Source of the DNA: Duganella sp. Root336D2
GTDB lineage: Bacteria > Pseudomonadota > Gammaproteobacteria > Burkholderiales > Burkholderiaceae_D
Assembly (NCBI RefSeq): GCF_001425005.1
Contig: NZ_LMDB01000007.1
Span: 1-64,000, forward strand
Direction of reading: 5' to 3'
DNA: 64,000 bases
The notes under the pieces are model-generated. The model made no database searches, was not told the origin of the DNA, and saw only the letters and a list, made by a program, of their open reading frames with translations. This document shows positions 33,407-42,665 of this stretch, piece by piece. The stretch's first letter is position 1. Each line of letters begins with the position of its first letter. Position numbers and translations under genes: made by a program.

Positions 33407-34827
33407 GCAACCTGCTGCCCTACGCCTTTGCGCGCGACTTCCTGGTGCTGGCCCAGCCCAGCGCCGAAGCCGAGCACGCGGTCGACGTGATGATGTCGGC
33501 CGCCACCCCGGCTTCCGCGATTGCGGAAGTGTCGCGCCGCTTCGGCCGCATCAACCTCAAGCACCTGTCGCGCGCCGACCTGGAAGCGGCGATTGCCACC
33601 GCCTACGCCAGTGCCAGCGGCGACGCTTCCCAGGTTGCGGAAGAATTCGACGCCGACCTGGACCTGACCAAGCTGCTGCAGGACGTGCCGGCCATTGAAG
33701 ACCTGCTGGAATCGTCCGACGATGCGCCGGTGATCCGCATGATCAATGCACTGCTGACGCAAGCCCTGCGCGACGGCGCATCGGACATCCACATCGAACC
33801 GTTCGAGCAGACCTCGGTGGTGCGTTTCCGCGTCGACGGCGCGCTGCGCGACATCGTGCGCCCGCGCAAGGCGATCCACGGCTCGCTGATTTCGCGCATC
33901 AAGATCATGGCGCAGCTGGATATTGCAGAAAAGCGCCTGCCGCAGGACGGCCGCATCACGCTGCGCGTGGGCGGCAAGCCGGTCGACGTGCGCGTCTCCA
34001 CGCTGCCGACCGGCCACGGCGAACGCGCCGTGCTGCGCCTGCTGGACAAGGAGGCGGGCCGGCTCGACCTGTCCCACCTCGGCATGAGCGAGAAAATGAC
34101 GGGGCAGTTCAACAGCCTGATCAACCAGCCGCACGGCATCGTGCTGGTCACCGGGCCGACCGGCTCCGGCAAGACCACCACGCTGTACGCCGCGCTGTCG
34201 ATGCTGAACAACACTTCCACCAACATCATGACGGTGGAAGACCCGGTCGAATACGACCTGCACGGCGTCGGCCAGACCCAGGTCAATGCGCGTATCGACA
34301 TGACTTTCGCCAAGGCCCTGCGCGCCATCCTGCGCCAGGACCCGGACGTGATCATGATCGGCGAGATCCGCGACCTGGAAACGGCGCAGATCGCGGTGCA
34401 GGCCTCGCTGACCGGCCACCTGGTGCTGGCGACGCTGCACACCAACGATGCCGCCGCCGCCGTGACCCGTTTGCTGGACATGGGCATCGAACCGTTCCTG
34501 CTGTCGTCTTCCCTGCTCGGCGTGCTGGCCCAGCGCCTGGTGCGCAAGCTGTGCCCCAGCTGCAAGAGCTTCGACGGCGCGCAATGGAAGGCCGTCGGCT
34601 GCGAACATTGCGGCAACACCGGCTACCAGGGCCGCGTCGGCATCTACGAGCTGCTGCAGACCGACGAGCATATCCGCGCCCAGATCCACGACCGCACTTC
34701 GGAAGCGGAAATCCGCGCCACCGCGCAGCAGCAGGGCGGCATGATCACCATGCGCGAAGACGGCGAACGCTGGCTGCAGCAGGGCGTCACCACGCCGGCC
34801 GAATTGCTGCGCGTGACGAAGGACTAA
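33403..34827 (+). CDS. gspE: T2SS ATPase GspE
   Basis: This 474-residue motor has Walker [16 protein letters not shown] (about residues 250-264), the Asp box [14 protein letters not shown] (about 320), the His box [14 protein letters not shown] (about 345) and a zinc-binding pair of Cys couples, LCPSCK and [12 protein letters not shown] (about 383-411). It powers pseudopilus growth and binds GspL. It overlaps gspD by 4 bp. Confidence 0.97.
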   Translation: MSNLLPYAFARDFLVLAQPSAEAEHAVDVMMSAATPASAIAEVSRRFGRINLKHLSRADLEAAIATAYASASGDASQVAEEFDADLDLTKLLQDVPAIEDLLESSDDAPVIRMINALLTQALRDGASDIHIEPFEQTSVVRFRVDGALRDIVRPRKAIHGSLISRIKIMAQLDIAEKRLPQDGRITLRVGGKPVDVRVSTLPTGHGERAVLRLLDKEAGRLDLSHLGMSEKMTGQFNSLINQPHGIVLVTGPTGSGKTTTLYAALSMLNNTSTNIMTVEDPVEYDLHGVGQTQVNARIDMTFAKALRAILRQDPDVIMIGEIRDLETAQIAVQASLTGHLVLATLHTNDAAAAVTRLLDMGIEPFLLSSSLLGVLAQRLVRKLCPSCKSFDGAQWKAVGCEHCGNTGYQGRVGIYELLQTDEHIRAQIHDRTSEAEIRATAQQQGGMITMREDGERWLQQGVTTPAELLRVTKD

Positions 34828-34830
34828 GCG

Positions 34831-36051
34831 ATGCCGGCCTTCCGTTATGAAGCCGTCGACGCGGCAGGCGCCAGCAAGAAGGGCGTAGTCAATGCCGACA
34901 GCGCCCGCTCCGCGCGCGCCGACCTGCGTTCGCAAGGCCTGGTGCCGATCAAGGTCGACGCCATTGCAGCGCAAGTCGATGCCAGCGGCGCCACCTCGCG
35001 CCGCGGTTTCGGCGAAAAGCTCAGCACCACCGAACTGGCGCTGTTCACGCGCCAGCTGGCCAGCCTGCTGGAAGCGGGCCTGCCGCTGGAGCAGGCCTTC
35101 ACTGCCTTGCTGGAACAGGCCGAGCGCCCGTATGTGCGCGACCTGGTGGCCTCCATCCGCTCGGAAGTGATGGGCGGCTCTTCGCTGTCGGACGTGCTGT
35201 CGCGCCATCCGCGCGATTTCCAGGAAATCTACCGCGCGCTGGTGGCTTCCGGCGAACAGATCGGCCAGCTGTCGCGCGTGCTGTCGCGCCTTGCCGATTA
35301 CATCGAACGGCGCAATGCGCTGGTGCAGAAGGTCAAGCTGGCCTTTACCTACCCGGCCATCGTGACCGTGGTGGCTTTCCTGATCGTGATCTTCCTGCTT
35401 ACCTACGTGGTGCCGCAGATCGTGTCGGTGTTCGCCAACACCAAGCAAAAGCTGCCGCTGCTGACGGTGATCATGCTGGCGATCTCGGACTTCGTGCGCA
35501 GCTACGGCTTCGTGGTGCTGGGCCTGATGGTTGCGGGCGGCTTCGTGGTGCGGCGCATGCTGCAGAACCCGGAGATCAAGCGCCGCTGGCACACCTGGCT
35601 GCTGACCGCGCCGCTGTACGGCAAGTTCGAACGCAGCCTGAACACTTCGCGCTTCGCCAGCACGCTGGCGATCACCACCGGCTCCGGCGTGCCTATCCTG
35701 CGCGCGCTGGAAACCAGCCGCGACACGCTGTCCAACGTGGCCATGCGCGACCTGGTTGAACAGGCCAGCGACTCGGTGCGCGAAGGCGCCAGCCTGGCCC
35801 GTTCGCTGTCGGCGCAAAAACACTTCCCGCCGATGCTGATCCACATGATCCGCGCCGGCGAAATCACCGGCGAATTGCCCGCCATGCTGGATCGCGCCGC
35901 GAGCGCGCAGGAATCCGACCTGGAGCGCCGCACGCTGACCATCGCCGGCCTGCTGGAACCGATGCTGATCCTGGCCATGGGCGTGGTGGTGCTGCTGATC
36001 GTGCTGGCCGTGCTGATGCCGATCATCGAAATCAATCAGCTCGTGCGCTGA
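34831..36051 (+). CDS. gspF: T2SS inner-membrane platform protein GspF
   Basis: This 406-residue polytopic protein has two GspF repeats, ELALFTRQLASLLEAGLPLEQAF (about residues 67-89, in part) and FASTLAITTGSGVPILRALE (about 275-294), and three membrane segments, including AFTYPAIVTVVAFLIVIFLL and a C-terminal VVVLLIVLAVLMPIIEINQL. It is the central platform of the secretion machine. It starts 3 bp after gspE. Confidence 0.97.
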   Translation: MPAFRYEAVDAAGASKKGVVNADSARSARADLRSQGLVPIKVDAIAAQVDASGATSRRGFGEKLSTTELALFTRQLASLLEAGLPLEQAFTALLEQAERPYVRDLVASIRSEVMGGSSLSDVLSRHPRDFQEIYRALVASGEQIGQLSRVLSRLADYIERRNALVQKVKLAFTYPAIVTVVAFLIVIFLLTYVVPQIVSVFANTKQKLPLLTVIMLAISDFVRSYGFVVLGLMVAGGFVVRRMLQNPEIKRRWHTWLLTAPLYGKFERSLNTSRFASTLAITTGSGVPILRALETSRDTLSNVAMRDLVEQASDSVREGASLARSLSAQKHFPPMLIHMIRAGEITGELPAMLDRAASAQESDLERRTLTIAGLLEPMLILAMGVVVLLIVLAVLMPIIEINQLVR

Positions 36052-36066
36052 ACCTGGAGAATTGAA

Positions 36067-36642
36067 TTGAAACGTTTGCCTTTGATCTGCAGTGTGGCCG
36101 CCGTCGCAGTGCTGTCTGCCTCGCTGGCCTACTGGGGCATGCAGCTATTCAAGCCGAAGCAGCGCCCGATCGCCGCGGCGCCCGTGGCGCAGGTGCCGGA
36201 AGCGAATATGGACGCGGCGCGCGGACTGTTTGGCGGGAATACTGCGGTGGCTGTCGCCAGCAATTACCAGTTGCGCGGCGTGGTGGCCGATACCCGCGGT
36301 CGTGGCAGCGTGGCGATCATTTCGGCTGACGGACAGCCGGCCAAGGCTTTCCCGGTGGGTTCCGAGCTGTCGCCGGGCGTCAGCGTGAAGGAGGTGCAGC
36401 CGCGCCATGTGATCCTGATGGAAGGCGGGGTGCAGAAGCGCCTTGACCTGATGAGCGACCAGGGCGTGAGTTCGACTGGCGGCATCGTCCCGCCGATAGG
36501 CATGGGCGGGCCGCAGGAACCGCCGGTCGTTCCACTGCCGCAGCCGCCTGCGCCGATGGCGCCGCCGCCGGTGCAGATGGCGCCGGCGCAACCGCCGACC
36601 AGCTCGGCGCATCCCAGTGGCGGGGCGCCGCAGGCGCGATGA
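36067..36642 (+). CDS. gspC: T2SS protein GspC, short form without PDZ
   Basis: This 191-residue protein links the inner-membrane platform to the secretin. It has one membrane segment (LICSVAAVAVLSASLAYWGMQLF, about residues 6-28) and the homology-region domain (NYQLRGVVADTRGRGSVAIIS, KAFPVGSELSPGVSVKEV, VILMEGGVQKRLDL). After about residue 140 the usual PDZ or coiled coil is absent and replaced by a Pro-rich tail (PPVVPLPQPPAPMAPPPV). The start is TTG with a GGAG site. It is last in the operon and overlaps the patatin gene by 4 bp. Confidence 0.88.
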   Translation: MKRLPLICSVAAVAVLSASLAYWGMQLFKPKQRPIAAAPVAQVPEANMDAARGLFGGNTAVAVASNYQLRGVVADTRGRGSVAIISADGQPAKAFPVGSELSPGVSVKEVQPRHVILMEGGVQKRLDLMSDQGVSSTGGIVPPIGMGGPQEPPVVPLPQPPAPMAPPPVQMAPAQPPTSSAHPSGGAPQAR

Positions 36643-38888
36643 AGCGCTTAGTATTTCTCCTCGCACTATGCACGGGCTTCGCCTGCGCCGCCGAAAACCG
36701 GCCTGCGGCGGCTGCGCCAGCGGGTCAGAACCCTGGGCCTGACCCGGCTTCACCGGTTTCAAAGCGCCCCAAAGTCGCCCTGGTCCTCTCCGGCGGCGGC
36801 GCCAGGGGCTTCGCCCACGTCGGCGTCCTGCGCGCCCTGCAGCAGATGCACATCCCGGTCGACATCGTCGTCGGCACCTCGATGGGCAGCGTCATCGGCG
36901 GTGCCTGGGCCGCCGGCGCCTCGCTGAAAGACCTGGAAACCATGGCCGCCACCACCGACTGGGACAGCGTGGTAGCCGACCGCCCCGCGCGCGACGAGCT
37001 GCATTTCCGCCGCCGCGACGAAGACATCCAGATCCCCTCGCGCATCGAATTCGGCATCACCCGCCACGGCGTGCTGGGCCCGCCCGGCGCCGCCAGCAAC
37101 GCCGCGCTGGAAATGGCCTTGCAACGCCTGCTGCCGCGCGGTACGCGCGACCTGCCCGTCAGCCAGCTGCCTTTGCCCTTCCGCTCGGTGGCTTCCGACC
37201 TGCTGAGCGGCGAGCTGGTGGTGCTCGACAACACACCGCTGTTCCAGACCATCCGCGCCTCGCTGGCCGTGCCGGGCGTCTTCGCTCCCGTGCGCATCAA
37301 GGACCACCTGGTGGTCGACGGCGGCCTGGTTCGCAACCTGCCGGTCGACATGGCGCGCGCCATGGGCGCGGAGATTGTCATCGCGGTCAACGTCGGCACC
37401 ACGCTGGCGCCGGAAAAGGAGTTGGGCAGCGCGCTGGGCGTTGCCAACCAGATGCTGCAGATCCTGACCGAGCAGAATGTACAGCGCTCGCTCAGCGAAT
37501 TGCGCAAGGATGACATCCTGATCGCGCCCCGGCTGGAGGGCATCACCTTCCTCGACTTCTCCACCTGGGACAAAGCCATGGCCGCCGGGGAAGCAGCCGC
37601 GCGCGAACTGGCGCCGCGCCTGGCCGCGCTGGCCTTGCCGGAACGCGACTACATCAGCCTGGAAAGCCTGCGCCTGGCCACTCCGGTCGATTCCGACCGG
37701 CCAGTGAAACTGGCAAAAGTGCAGGTCCAGGGCGCGCGCGAAGTGAATCCCGAAGTGCTGGAAAAGCAGTCCGGCCTGGAGCCGGGCAAGCCGACCACGC
37801 GTGAACAGGTGCGGCAAGCCGCGGTGGCGCTGTACGGCCGCGGCGACATGGCCCGCGTGGAGACCGATATCGACGACGTGGACGGCGAACGTACCGTCAC
37901 CATCCGCACTACCGAAGCGGAATGGGCGCGCAGCCGCATGCGCGTCGGCCTCGAGCTGGCGAGCGACTTCCGCGACTCGAACAATTTCGCCATCAAGGTG
38001 ATGCACGTGCTGTCCGCGCTGAACAGCTGGGGCGGCGAACTGCGCACCGAGGGGCGGCTGGGCAATGAGCGCGGCATCGGCGTCCAGTGGTGGCAGCCGC
38101 TGGGGCCGGGCTCGCAGTGGTTTCTCATGCCGGCGGCCCAGGTGGGCAGGATAGGCGGCGACATCTTCGAAAAGGAGCGCCGCATGGCGCGCGTCTCCTA
38201 CAGCGCCCGTACGGCGTCGACGGCGTTGGGGCGGCAGTTCGGCAACTGGGGCGAGTTATCGGTCGGCGTGCAGCGCCAGGCCTATTCGGTGCGGCAGCTG
38301 ATCCCGCAGGATGCGGGGCTGCCGGTGAACCGGGTCTACAACACCAAGACCTTCGCCCGCTTCCGCGTCGATACGCTGGACTCGCTGGCCTTCCCGACGC
38401 GCGGCACCTTGATCACCATCGGCCGCGAGCAGACCCCGGGCAGCGGCAAGAGCGTCGGCACGGCAGGCACCAACTGGGGCGCCGCGGCGCTGCAGGCATT
38501 TCGCATCGATGACTGGGCCGGACACGTTTCGGTGGAGTGGGCCAAGGCGCAGGCCGGCGCTTCGCCGGTCACGCTGGGCGGCTTCCTGCGCTTGTCGGGA
38601 ACGCCGGCGGATTCGATCCAGGAGCCGACCATTTTGCTGGGGCGCGTCGTGCTGGCGCGCCGCGTCGCTGCGCTGCCGAGCGCGTTCGGCGGCAATATGC
38701 GGGCCGGATTCTCGCTGGAGACGGGCGGCGGTTTTGACCGGGGCACGTCGGCCAGCGGGCGCGCCCTGAAGCAGGCCGGCAGCGCCTTCCTGTCGGTGGA
38801 AACGCGTTTCGGCCCGCTGTTCCTGGGCGCCGGCGCCACGCGCGACGGCGAGCAGACGCTTTACCTGTTCCTCGGCCCGATCTGGTGA
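36639..38888 (+). CDS. Patatin-like phospholipase with outer-membrane barrel (PlpD-like)
   Basis: This 749-residue protein has a signal peptide (about residues 1-17) and a patatin domain (about 45-330) with the oxyanion motif SGGGARGFAHVGVL, the nucleophile in VGTSMGSVIGG and the catalytic Asp in VVDGGLVRNLP. A POTRA-like module follows (VQVQGAREVNPEVLEKQSGL, about 350-420), then a beta-barrel of the BamA/TpsB type to the C-terminus, ending LFLGPIW. This is the type Vd autotransporter layout, in which the barrel carries the lipase to the cell surface. Its ATG overlaps gspC by 4 bp, so it is translated with the T2SS operon although it should not need that system. Confidence 0.92.
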   Translation: MKRLVFLLALCTGFACAAENRPAAAAPAGQNPGPDPASPVSKRPKVALVLSGGGARGFAHVGVLRALQQMHIPVDIVVGTSMGSVIGGAWAAGASLKDLETMAATTDWDSVVADRPARDELHFRRRDEDIQIPSRIEFGITRHGVLGPPGAASNAALEMALQRLLPRGTRDLPVSQLPLPFRSVASDLLSGELVVLDNTPLFQTIRASLAVPGVFAPVRIKDHLVVDGGLVRNLPVDMARAMGAEIVIAVNVGTTLAPEKELGSALGVANQMLQILTEQNVQRSLSELRKDDILIAPRLEGITFLDFSTWDKAMAAGEAAARELAPRLAALALPERDYISLESLRLATPVDSDRPVKLAKVQVQGAREVNPEVLEKQSGLEPGKPTTREQVRQAAVALYGRGDMARVETDIDDVDGERTVTIRTTEAEWARSRMRVGLELASDFRDSNNFAIKVMHVLSALNSWGGELRTEGRLGNERGIGVQWWQPLGPGSQWFLMPAAQVGRIGGDIFEKERRMARVSYSARTASTALGRQFGNWGELSVGVQRQAYSVRQLIPQDAGLPVNRVYNTKTFARFRVDTLDSLAFPTRGTLITIGREQTPGSGKSVGTAGTNWGAAALQAFRIDDWAGHVSVEWAKAQAGASPVTLGGFLRLSGTPADSIQEPTILLGRVVLARRVAALPSAFGGNMRAGFSLETGGGFDRGTSASGRALKQAGSAFLSVETRFGPLFLGAGATRDGEQTLYLFLGPIW

Positions 38889-38889
38889 T

Positions 38890-38933
38890 TTCAGCGTAAT
38901 TCAGAACTTTTCAGGTCTTTTTCAGGACTTCAG
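38890..38933 (+). promoter_or_regulatory. Five TTCAG direct repeats upstream of the YceI gene
   Basis: TTCAG occurs at 38890, 38900, 38910, 38921 and 38929, with spacings of 10, 10, 11 and 8 bp, between the patatin stop (38888) and the YceI start (38984). Repeats at one helical turn are typical binding sites of OmpR/PhoB-type winged-helix regulators. A CadC-like protein with such a domain is encoded at 39607-40536. Confidence 0.55.
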
Positions 38934-38983
38934 CGGCACTAGCCGGTACAAAGTGGGCTCCAACCACTCGCAAGGAGCCTCAT

Positions 38984-39613
38984 ATGATCCGCTTGTTCCA
39001 GCGCGCCGCGACCTGCGCCGCACTGTTCCTCGCCACCGCCGCGCAAGCCGCACCGGTCACTTACACCATCGTCAGCAAGCTGTCGAAAGTCAGTTTCAGC
39101 CTGGAGCACCAGGGCTTCATCCCGGTATCGGGCACGCTGAAAATTGCACCGGGCAGTTTCGTCTTCGATCATGAGGACTGGTCGAAGTCCTCGGTGATGG
39201 TGAGCATGCCGACCCGTATGCTGGATATGGGCGACGGTCTCTGGAATAATCAGATACGCGAGGACGAATCCTGGATGGCCTTGTTCAAGCAGCCGGAAAT
39301 CCGTTTTCGCGGCACCCGCATCGAACGCAAGGACGGCATGAACGGCTTGCTGCATGGCGAGCTGACCGTAGCCGGGGTAACGCGGCCGGTGGTGCTGCAA
39401 ATGAAGGTCAACAAAGTCGGCATGAACCGGGTCAGCGAAAGGCCATCGGTTGGCATTAGCGCCAGCAGCATGATCAAGCGCTCAGAGTTCGGCCTGGACG
39501 CCTACATGGACCTGGTCGGCGACGAGATTGCGGTGCAGATCCAGCTGGAAGCGGCGCAGGGGCCGGACATGGACGCTGCCAAGCAGGCCCGGATGAACAG
39601 CGGCGCTCACTGA
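38984..39613 (+). CDS. YceI family periplasmic lipocalin-like protein
   Basis: This 209-residue protein has a signal peptide (about residues 1-19, AQA|A) and the YceI barrel: YTIVSKLSKVSFSLEHQGFIPVSG, FDHEDWSKSSVMVSMPTRMLDMG, EIRFRGTRIER, LTVAGVTRPVVLQM, and the closing GDEIAVQIQLEA. YceI proteins bind polyisoprenoid lipids and are often induced by stress or high pH. The gene has an AAGGAG site. Five TTCAG repeats lie upstream. It overlaps the convergent regulator gene by 7 bp. Confidence 0.92.
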   Translation: MIRLFQRAATCAALFLATAAQAAPVTYTIVSKLSKVSFSLEHQGFIPVSGTLKIAPGSFVFDHEDWSKSSVMVSMPTRMLDMGDGLWNNQIREDESWMALFKQPEIRFRGTRIERKDGMNGLLHGELTVAGVTRPVVLQMKVNKVGMNRVSERPSVGISASSMIKRSEFGLDAYMDLVGDEIAVQIQLEAAQGPDMDAAKQARMNSGAH

Positions 39614-40536
39614 ATCCTGGCGGCGGCTGCGCGGCTGACGGCGCTGGCGACTTCTTCCTGGATGGCGAGCTTGTCGCCGGGTGTGCGGTCGTAGCTCTCG
39701 GTCCAGACCACAAAGCCGTCCGCCGCGCGCGTGAGGCGGGCCGCGATGCGCAAGGTAGCGCCGGAGCGCCGTATGCTGCCGTCCAGCACGTAGGCCACCT
39801 TGAGTGCGCGTGCCACGTCGGCTGCGGTGCTGCGTTTGTCCTTATAGAAGTAGGAGGCGCCGGGCGGGGCGACCGACAGGCCGGCTTGCTTGCTGAGTTT
39901 GACGATCAGTTCTTCGCTGATGCCGTCGGCAAACGGCTCTTCGTTCATGTCGTCCGTCAGGTCGAGGAAAGGCAGCACGGCCACCGAGCGCGCGCCGCTG
40001 CGCGCCGTGGGCAGTGCGGCCAAGCCGCCTGCCAGCACAGCCGCGATGCCGGCAATGACTGCGATGCGTCGTCGCCGCCCCGGCCGGGAAGCCGGCGGCG
40101 GCAGGCTAGCTGCTGCCTCCTGCGGCAGTGGCGCAACCAATGGCGCCAGCGCAGTGATCGGCTCGGGTTCGGGCTGCGGCGGTGGCGTCGCCGCCGGGGG
40201 GCACGTCGCGTCTTGTGTGACTTGCGCCACCAGGCGATAACCGCGGCGCGGCACAGTGGCGATATAACTGGGATTGCGGGCATCGTCGCCCAGCTGGCGG
40301 CGCAGCAGCGTGATGGCCTGGTACAAGGAGTCGGGCGAAACGATCACGCCCGGCCATGCATGGGTAAGCAGTTCATCGGCGGACAGCACCTGGCCGGCGT
40401 GGTCGGCCAGATAGGTCAGCAGCAGCAGGGCACGCTCCTCAAGGCGCACACTGGCGGCACCTGCGCGCGCCAGTTCGCCGCTCACCCGGTTGACGCTCCA
40501 GTCGCCGACGCGCAGCGTGGCCGGGCTATTCGTCAT
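39607..40536 (-). CDS. CadC-like membrane-bound winged-helix regulator
   Basis: This 309-residue one-component regulator has an OmpR-type winged helix at the N-terminus (about residues 10-105, SLYQAITLLRRQLGDDARNP and YIATVPRRGYRLVAQV), a Pro-rich linker (PPAATPPPQPEPEP), a membrane segment (RRIAVIAGIAAVLAGGLAAL) and a periplasmic TolB-N/FlgO-like domain (AVLPFLDLTDDMNEEPFADGISEELI and WTESYDRTPGDKLAIQEEVA). It is probably tied to the membrane while binding DNA. Convergent with the YceI gene; a candidate to bind the TTCAG repeats there. It overlaps the small upstream gene by 11 bp. Confidence 0.85.
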   Translation of the reverse strand: MTNSPATLRVGDWSVNRVSGELARAGAASVRLEERALLLLTYLADHAGQVLSADELLTHAWPGVIVSPDSLYQAITLLRRQLGDDARNPSYIATVPRRGYRLVAQVTQDATCPPAATPPPQPEPEPITALAPLVAPLPQEAAASLPPPASRPGRRRRIAVIAGIAAVLAGGLAALPTARSGARSVAVLPFLDLTDDMNEEPFADGISEELIVKLSKQAGLSVAPPGASYFYKDKRSTAADVARALKVAYVLDGSIRRSGATLRIAARLTRAADGFVVWTESYDRTPGDKLAIQEEVASAVSRAAAARIQ

Positions 40537-40729
40537 CGGAGCCGGCGAGTTTCTTGCCGATCAGCTTCCTGGCAGACTGGCGCTCGGCGGTGGTGCGGTT
40601 CTTGTCGTGCGGCCCCGCTGCGCGTGCCTTGGCCAGCGCCGCAATCGGGTTGCGCGGCTTGCCGAAATTCTGCGAGGGCTCGATCCGCATCCGCATCTTC
40701 TGCCGGGTTGCCAGCTGCTTGTTAGCCAT
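40526..40729 (-). CDS. Small basic protein of unknown function
   Basis: This 67-residue protein is rich in Arg and Lys ([28 protein letters not shown] in part, KNRTTAERQSARKLIGKKL). No membrane segment or known motif is visible. It starts within the hslU stop codon region (one-base overlap at 40729) and ends inside the start of the regulator gene, an arrangement that favours a real gene in the hslVU operon. It could bind nucleic acid because of its charge, but this is a guess. Confidence 0.55.
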   Translation of the reverse strand: MANKQLATRQKMRMRIEPSQNFGKPRNPIAALAKARAAGPHDKNRTTAERQSARKLIGKKLAGSDDE

Positions 40730-42063
40730 TACAGTACATAGCGCGACAAATCTTCGTTGACGGCCAGCGCATCGAGCCGCTGGTTGACATAGGCCGCATC
40801 GATGGCGAGGGTCTGGTCGCCGGTTTCGGTCGCCGTGTAGGAGATCTCTTCCAGCAGCTTTTCCATCACCGTGTACAGGCGGCGCGCGCCGATATTCTCG
40901 GTGCGCTCGTTGACCTGGAAGGCAATCTCCGCCAGGCGGTGGATGCCATCCGGCGCGAATTCCAGCTGCACGCCCTCGGTCGCCAGCAAGGCCTGGTACT
41001 GTTTGGTCAGGCAGGCGTCGGTACTGGTCAGGATACGCTCGAAATCCGCAATCGACAACGACTCCAGCTCGACGCGGATCGGGAAGCGGCCCTGCAGCTC
41101 CGGGATCAGGTCCGACGGCTTGGCCAGGTGGAAGGCGCCGGATGCGATGAACAGGATGTGGTCGGTGCGCACCATGCCGTACTTGGTGTTGACGGTGGTG
41201 CCTTCCACCAGCGGCAGCAGGTCGCGCTGCACGCCGGCGCGCGAGACGTCGGCGCCGCCCGCTTCCGAGCGCGAGGCGATCTTGTCCACTTCGTCCAGGA
41301 ACACGATGCCGTTCTGCTCCACGTTGGTGAGGGCGATCTTTTTCATCTCGTCTTCGTTGACCAGCTTGGCCGCTTCCTCGTCCAGCAGGATTTTCATGGC
41401 TTCCTTGATCTTGATCTTGCGCGCCTTCTTGCGGCCGCCGCCCATGCCGGAGAACATGGACTTGATCTGCTCCGTCATTTCTTCCATGCCCGGCGGCGCC
41501 ATGATTTCCATGGTCGGGCTTTGTTCGGCCAGCTCGATCTCGATTTCCTTGTCATCCAGTTCGCCCTGGCGCAGGCGCTTGCGGAAGGTCTGGCGGGTGG
41601 CGTCGTCGCTGCGCGGTTCGGCCGACGCGTTGGCGAAGCCGAAATCGCGCGGCGGCGGCAGCAGGATGTCGAGGATGCGGTCTTCAGCCGCGTCTTCGGC
41701 GCGCGCGCGCACCTTGGCCATCTCCGACTGGCGCGTCTGTTTCACGCCGATGTCGATCAGGTCGCGGATGATGGTGTCGACGTCGCGGCCCACATAGCCG
41801 ACTTCGGTGAACTTGGTGGCCTCGACCTTGATGAAGGGCGCGTCGGCCAGCTTGGCCAGGCGGCGCGCGATCTCGGTCTTGCCGACGCCGGTGGGGCCGA
41901 TCATCAGGATGTTTTTTGGCGTGATTTCGTGGCGCAGCGGTTCTTCCACCTGCTGCCGGCGCCAGCGGTTGCGCAGCGCGATGGCGACCGCCTTCTTGGC
42001 CTTGCCCTGGCCGACCACATGTTTGTCGAGTTCGCCGACGATTTCTTGAGGGGTCATGTTCAT
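40729..42063 (-). CDS. hslU: HslU, ATPase of the HslVU protease
   Basis: This 444-residue AAA+ unfoldase feeds substrates to HslV. It starts [25 protein letters not shown], with Walker [18 protein letters not shown] (about residues 58-74), Walker [12 protein letters not shown] (about 253), the [14 protein letters not shown] pore loop (about 91) and the C-terminal LSRYVL that docks into HslV. The start at 42063 is chosen by homology and overlaps the hslV stop (ATGA). Length matches the family. Confidence 0.98.
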   Translation of the reverse strand: MNMTPQEIVGELDKHVVGQGKAKKAVAIALRNRWRRQQVEEPLRHEITPKNILMIGPTGVGKTEIARRLAKLADAPFIKVEATKFTEVGYVGRDVDTIIRDLIDIGVKQTRQSEMAKVRARAEDAAEDRILDILLPPPRDFGFANASAEPRSDDATRQTFRKRLRQGELDDKEIEIELAEQSPTMEIMAPPGMEEMTEQIKSMFSGMGGGRKKARKIKIKEAMKILLDEEAAKLVNEDEMKKIALTNVEQNGIVFLDEVDKIASRSEAGGADVSRAGVQRDLLPLVEGTTVNTKYGMVRTDHILFIASGAFHLAKPSDLIPELQGRFPIRVELESLSIADFERILTSTDACLTKQYQALLATEGVQLEFAPDGIHRLAEIAFQVNERTENIGARRLYTVMEKLLEEISYTATETGDQTLAIDAAYVNQRLDALAVNEDLSRYVL

Positions 42064-42602
42064 GCTGGGTCCAGGGTCTCGATGATGTGGTTCAGGTTGG
42101 TGTAGATGCACAGCTCGCCGGCGATGGTGAGCGACTTCTTCACCACTTCGGTCGGGGACAGGTCGGTGTTTTCGATCAGGGCCTTGGCGGCCGACTGGGC
42201 ATAGCTGCCGCCGGAGCCGATGGCGCCGACGCCGCCTTCCGGTTCCAGCACGTCGCCGTTACCGGTGATCACCAGGGTGGATTCCTTGTCGGCCACCAGC
42301 AGCATCGCTTCCAGGCGGCGCAGCACGCGGTCGGTGCGCCAGTCCTTCGCCATTTCCACCGAAGCGCGCAACAGGTGGCCCTGGTGTTTCTCCAGCTTGG
42401 CTTCAAAGCGGTCGAGCAGGGTGAAGGCGTCGGCGGTACCGCCGGCAAAGCCGCACAGGACTTTGTTCTGGTACAGCTTGCGTACCTTGCGGGCGGTGCC
42501 CTTCATGACGATGTTGCCAAGCGTGACCTGGCCATCGCCGCCGATCGCGACATCGTTGCCGCGACGCACGCACAGGATGGTGGTGCCGTGAAATTGTTCC
42601 AT
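42060..42602 (-). CDS. hslV: HslV, peptidase of the HslVU protease
   Basis: This 180-residue N-terminal nucleophile hydrolase has a short leader MEQFHG followed by [21 protein letters not shown]; processing would expose Thr-7 as the nucleophile. The [14 protein letters not shown] segment and [10 protein letters not shown] are typical. The leader form is common in beta-proteobacteria. An AAAGG site precedes the ATG. It is the first gene of the pair with hslU. Confidence 0.98.
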   Translation of the reverse strand: MEQFHGTTILCVRRGNDVAIGGDGQVTLGNIVMKGTARKVRKLYQNKVLCGFAGGTADAFTLLDRFEAKLEKHQGHLLRASVEMAKDWRTDRVLRRLEAMLLVADKESTLVITGNGDVLEPEGGVGAIGSGGSYAQSAAKALIENTDLSPTEVVKKSLTIAGELCIYTNLNHIIETLDPA

Positions 42603-42634
42603 GTTAATGCCTTTGGTTTGGGATTAACGCGGTA

Positions 42635-42656
42635 TTTTGGGGCCGAAGCCCCAAAA
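42635..42656. terminator. Hairpin between the STAS-type gene and hslV
   Basis: TTTTGGGGC (42635-42643), loop CGAA (TTCG on the minus strand), GCCCCAAAA (42648-42656). It lies 10 bp downstream of the leftward gene that stops at 42666. A proper U-tract is missing after the stem, so termination may be partial. Confidence 0.5.
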
Positions 42657-42665
42657 TTCAACAGC

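Noticed and set aside
33226..35844. An 872-codon open frame on the minus strand
   Set aside because: It is antisense to gspE and gspF and shows only Gln/His/Ala/Arg-rich sequence without a domain.
42585..42602. Six-residue leader before the HslV nucleophile Thr as a novelty
   Set aside because: Leaders of this type (MEQFHG) are common in beta-proteobacterial HslV.
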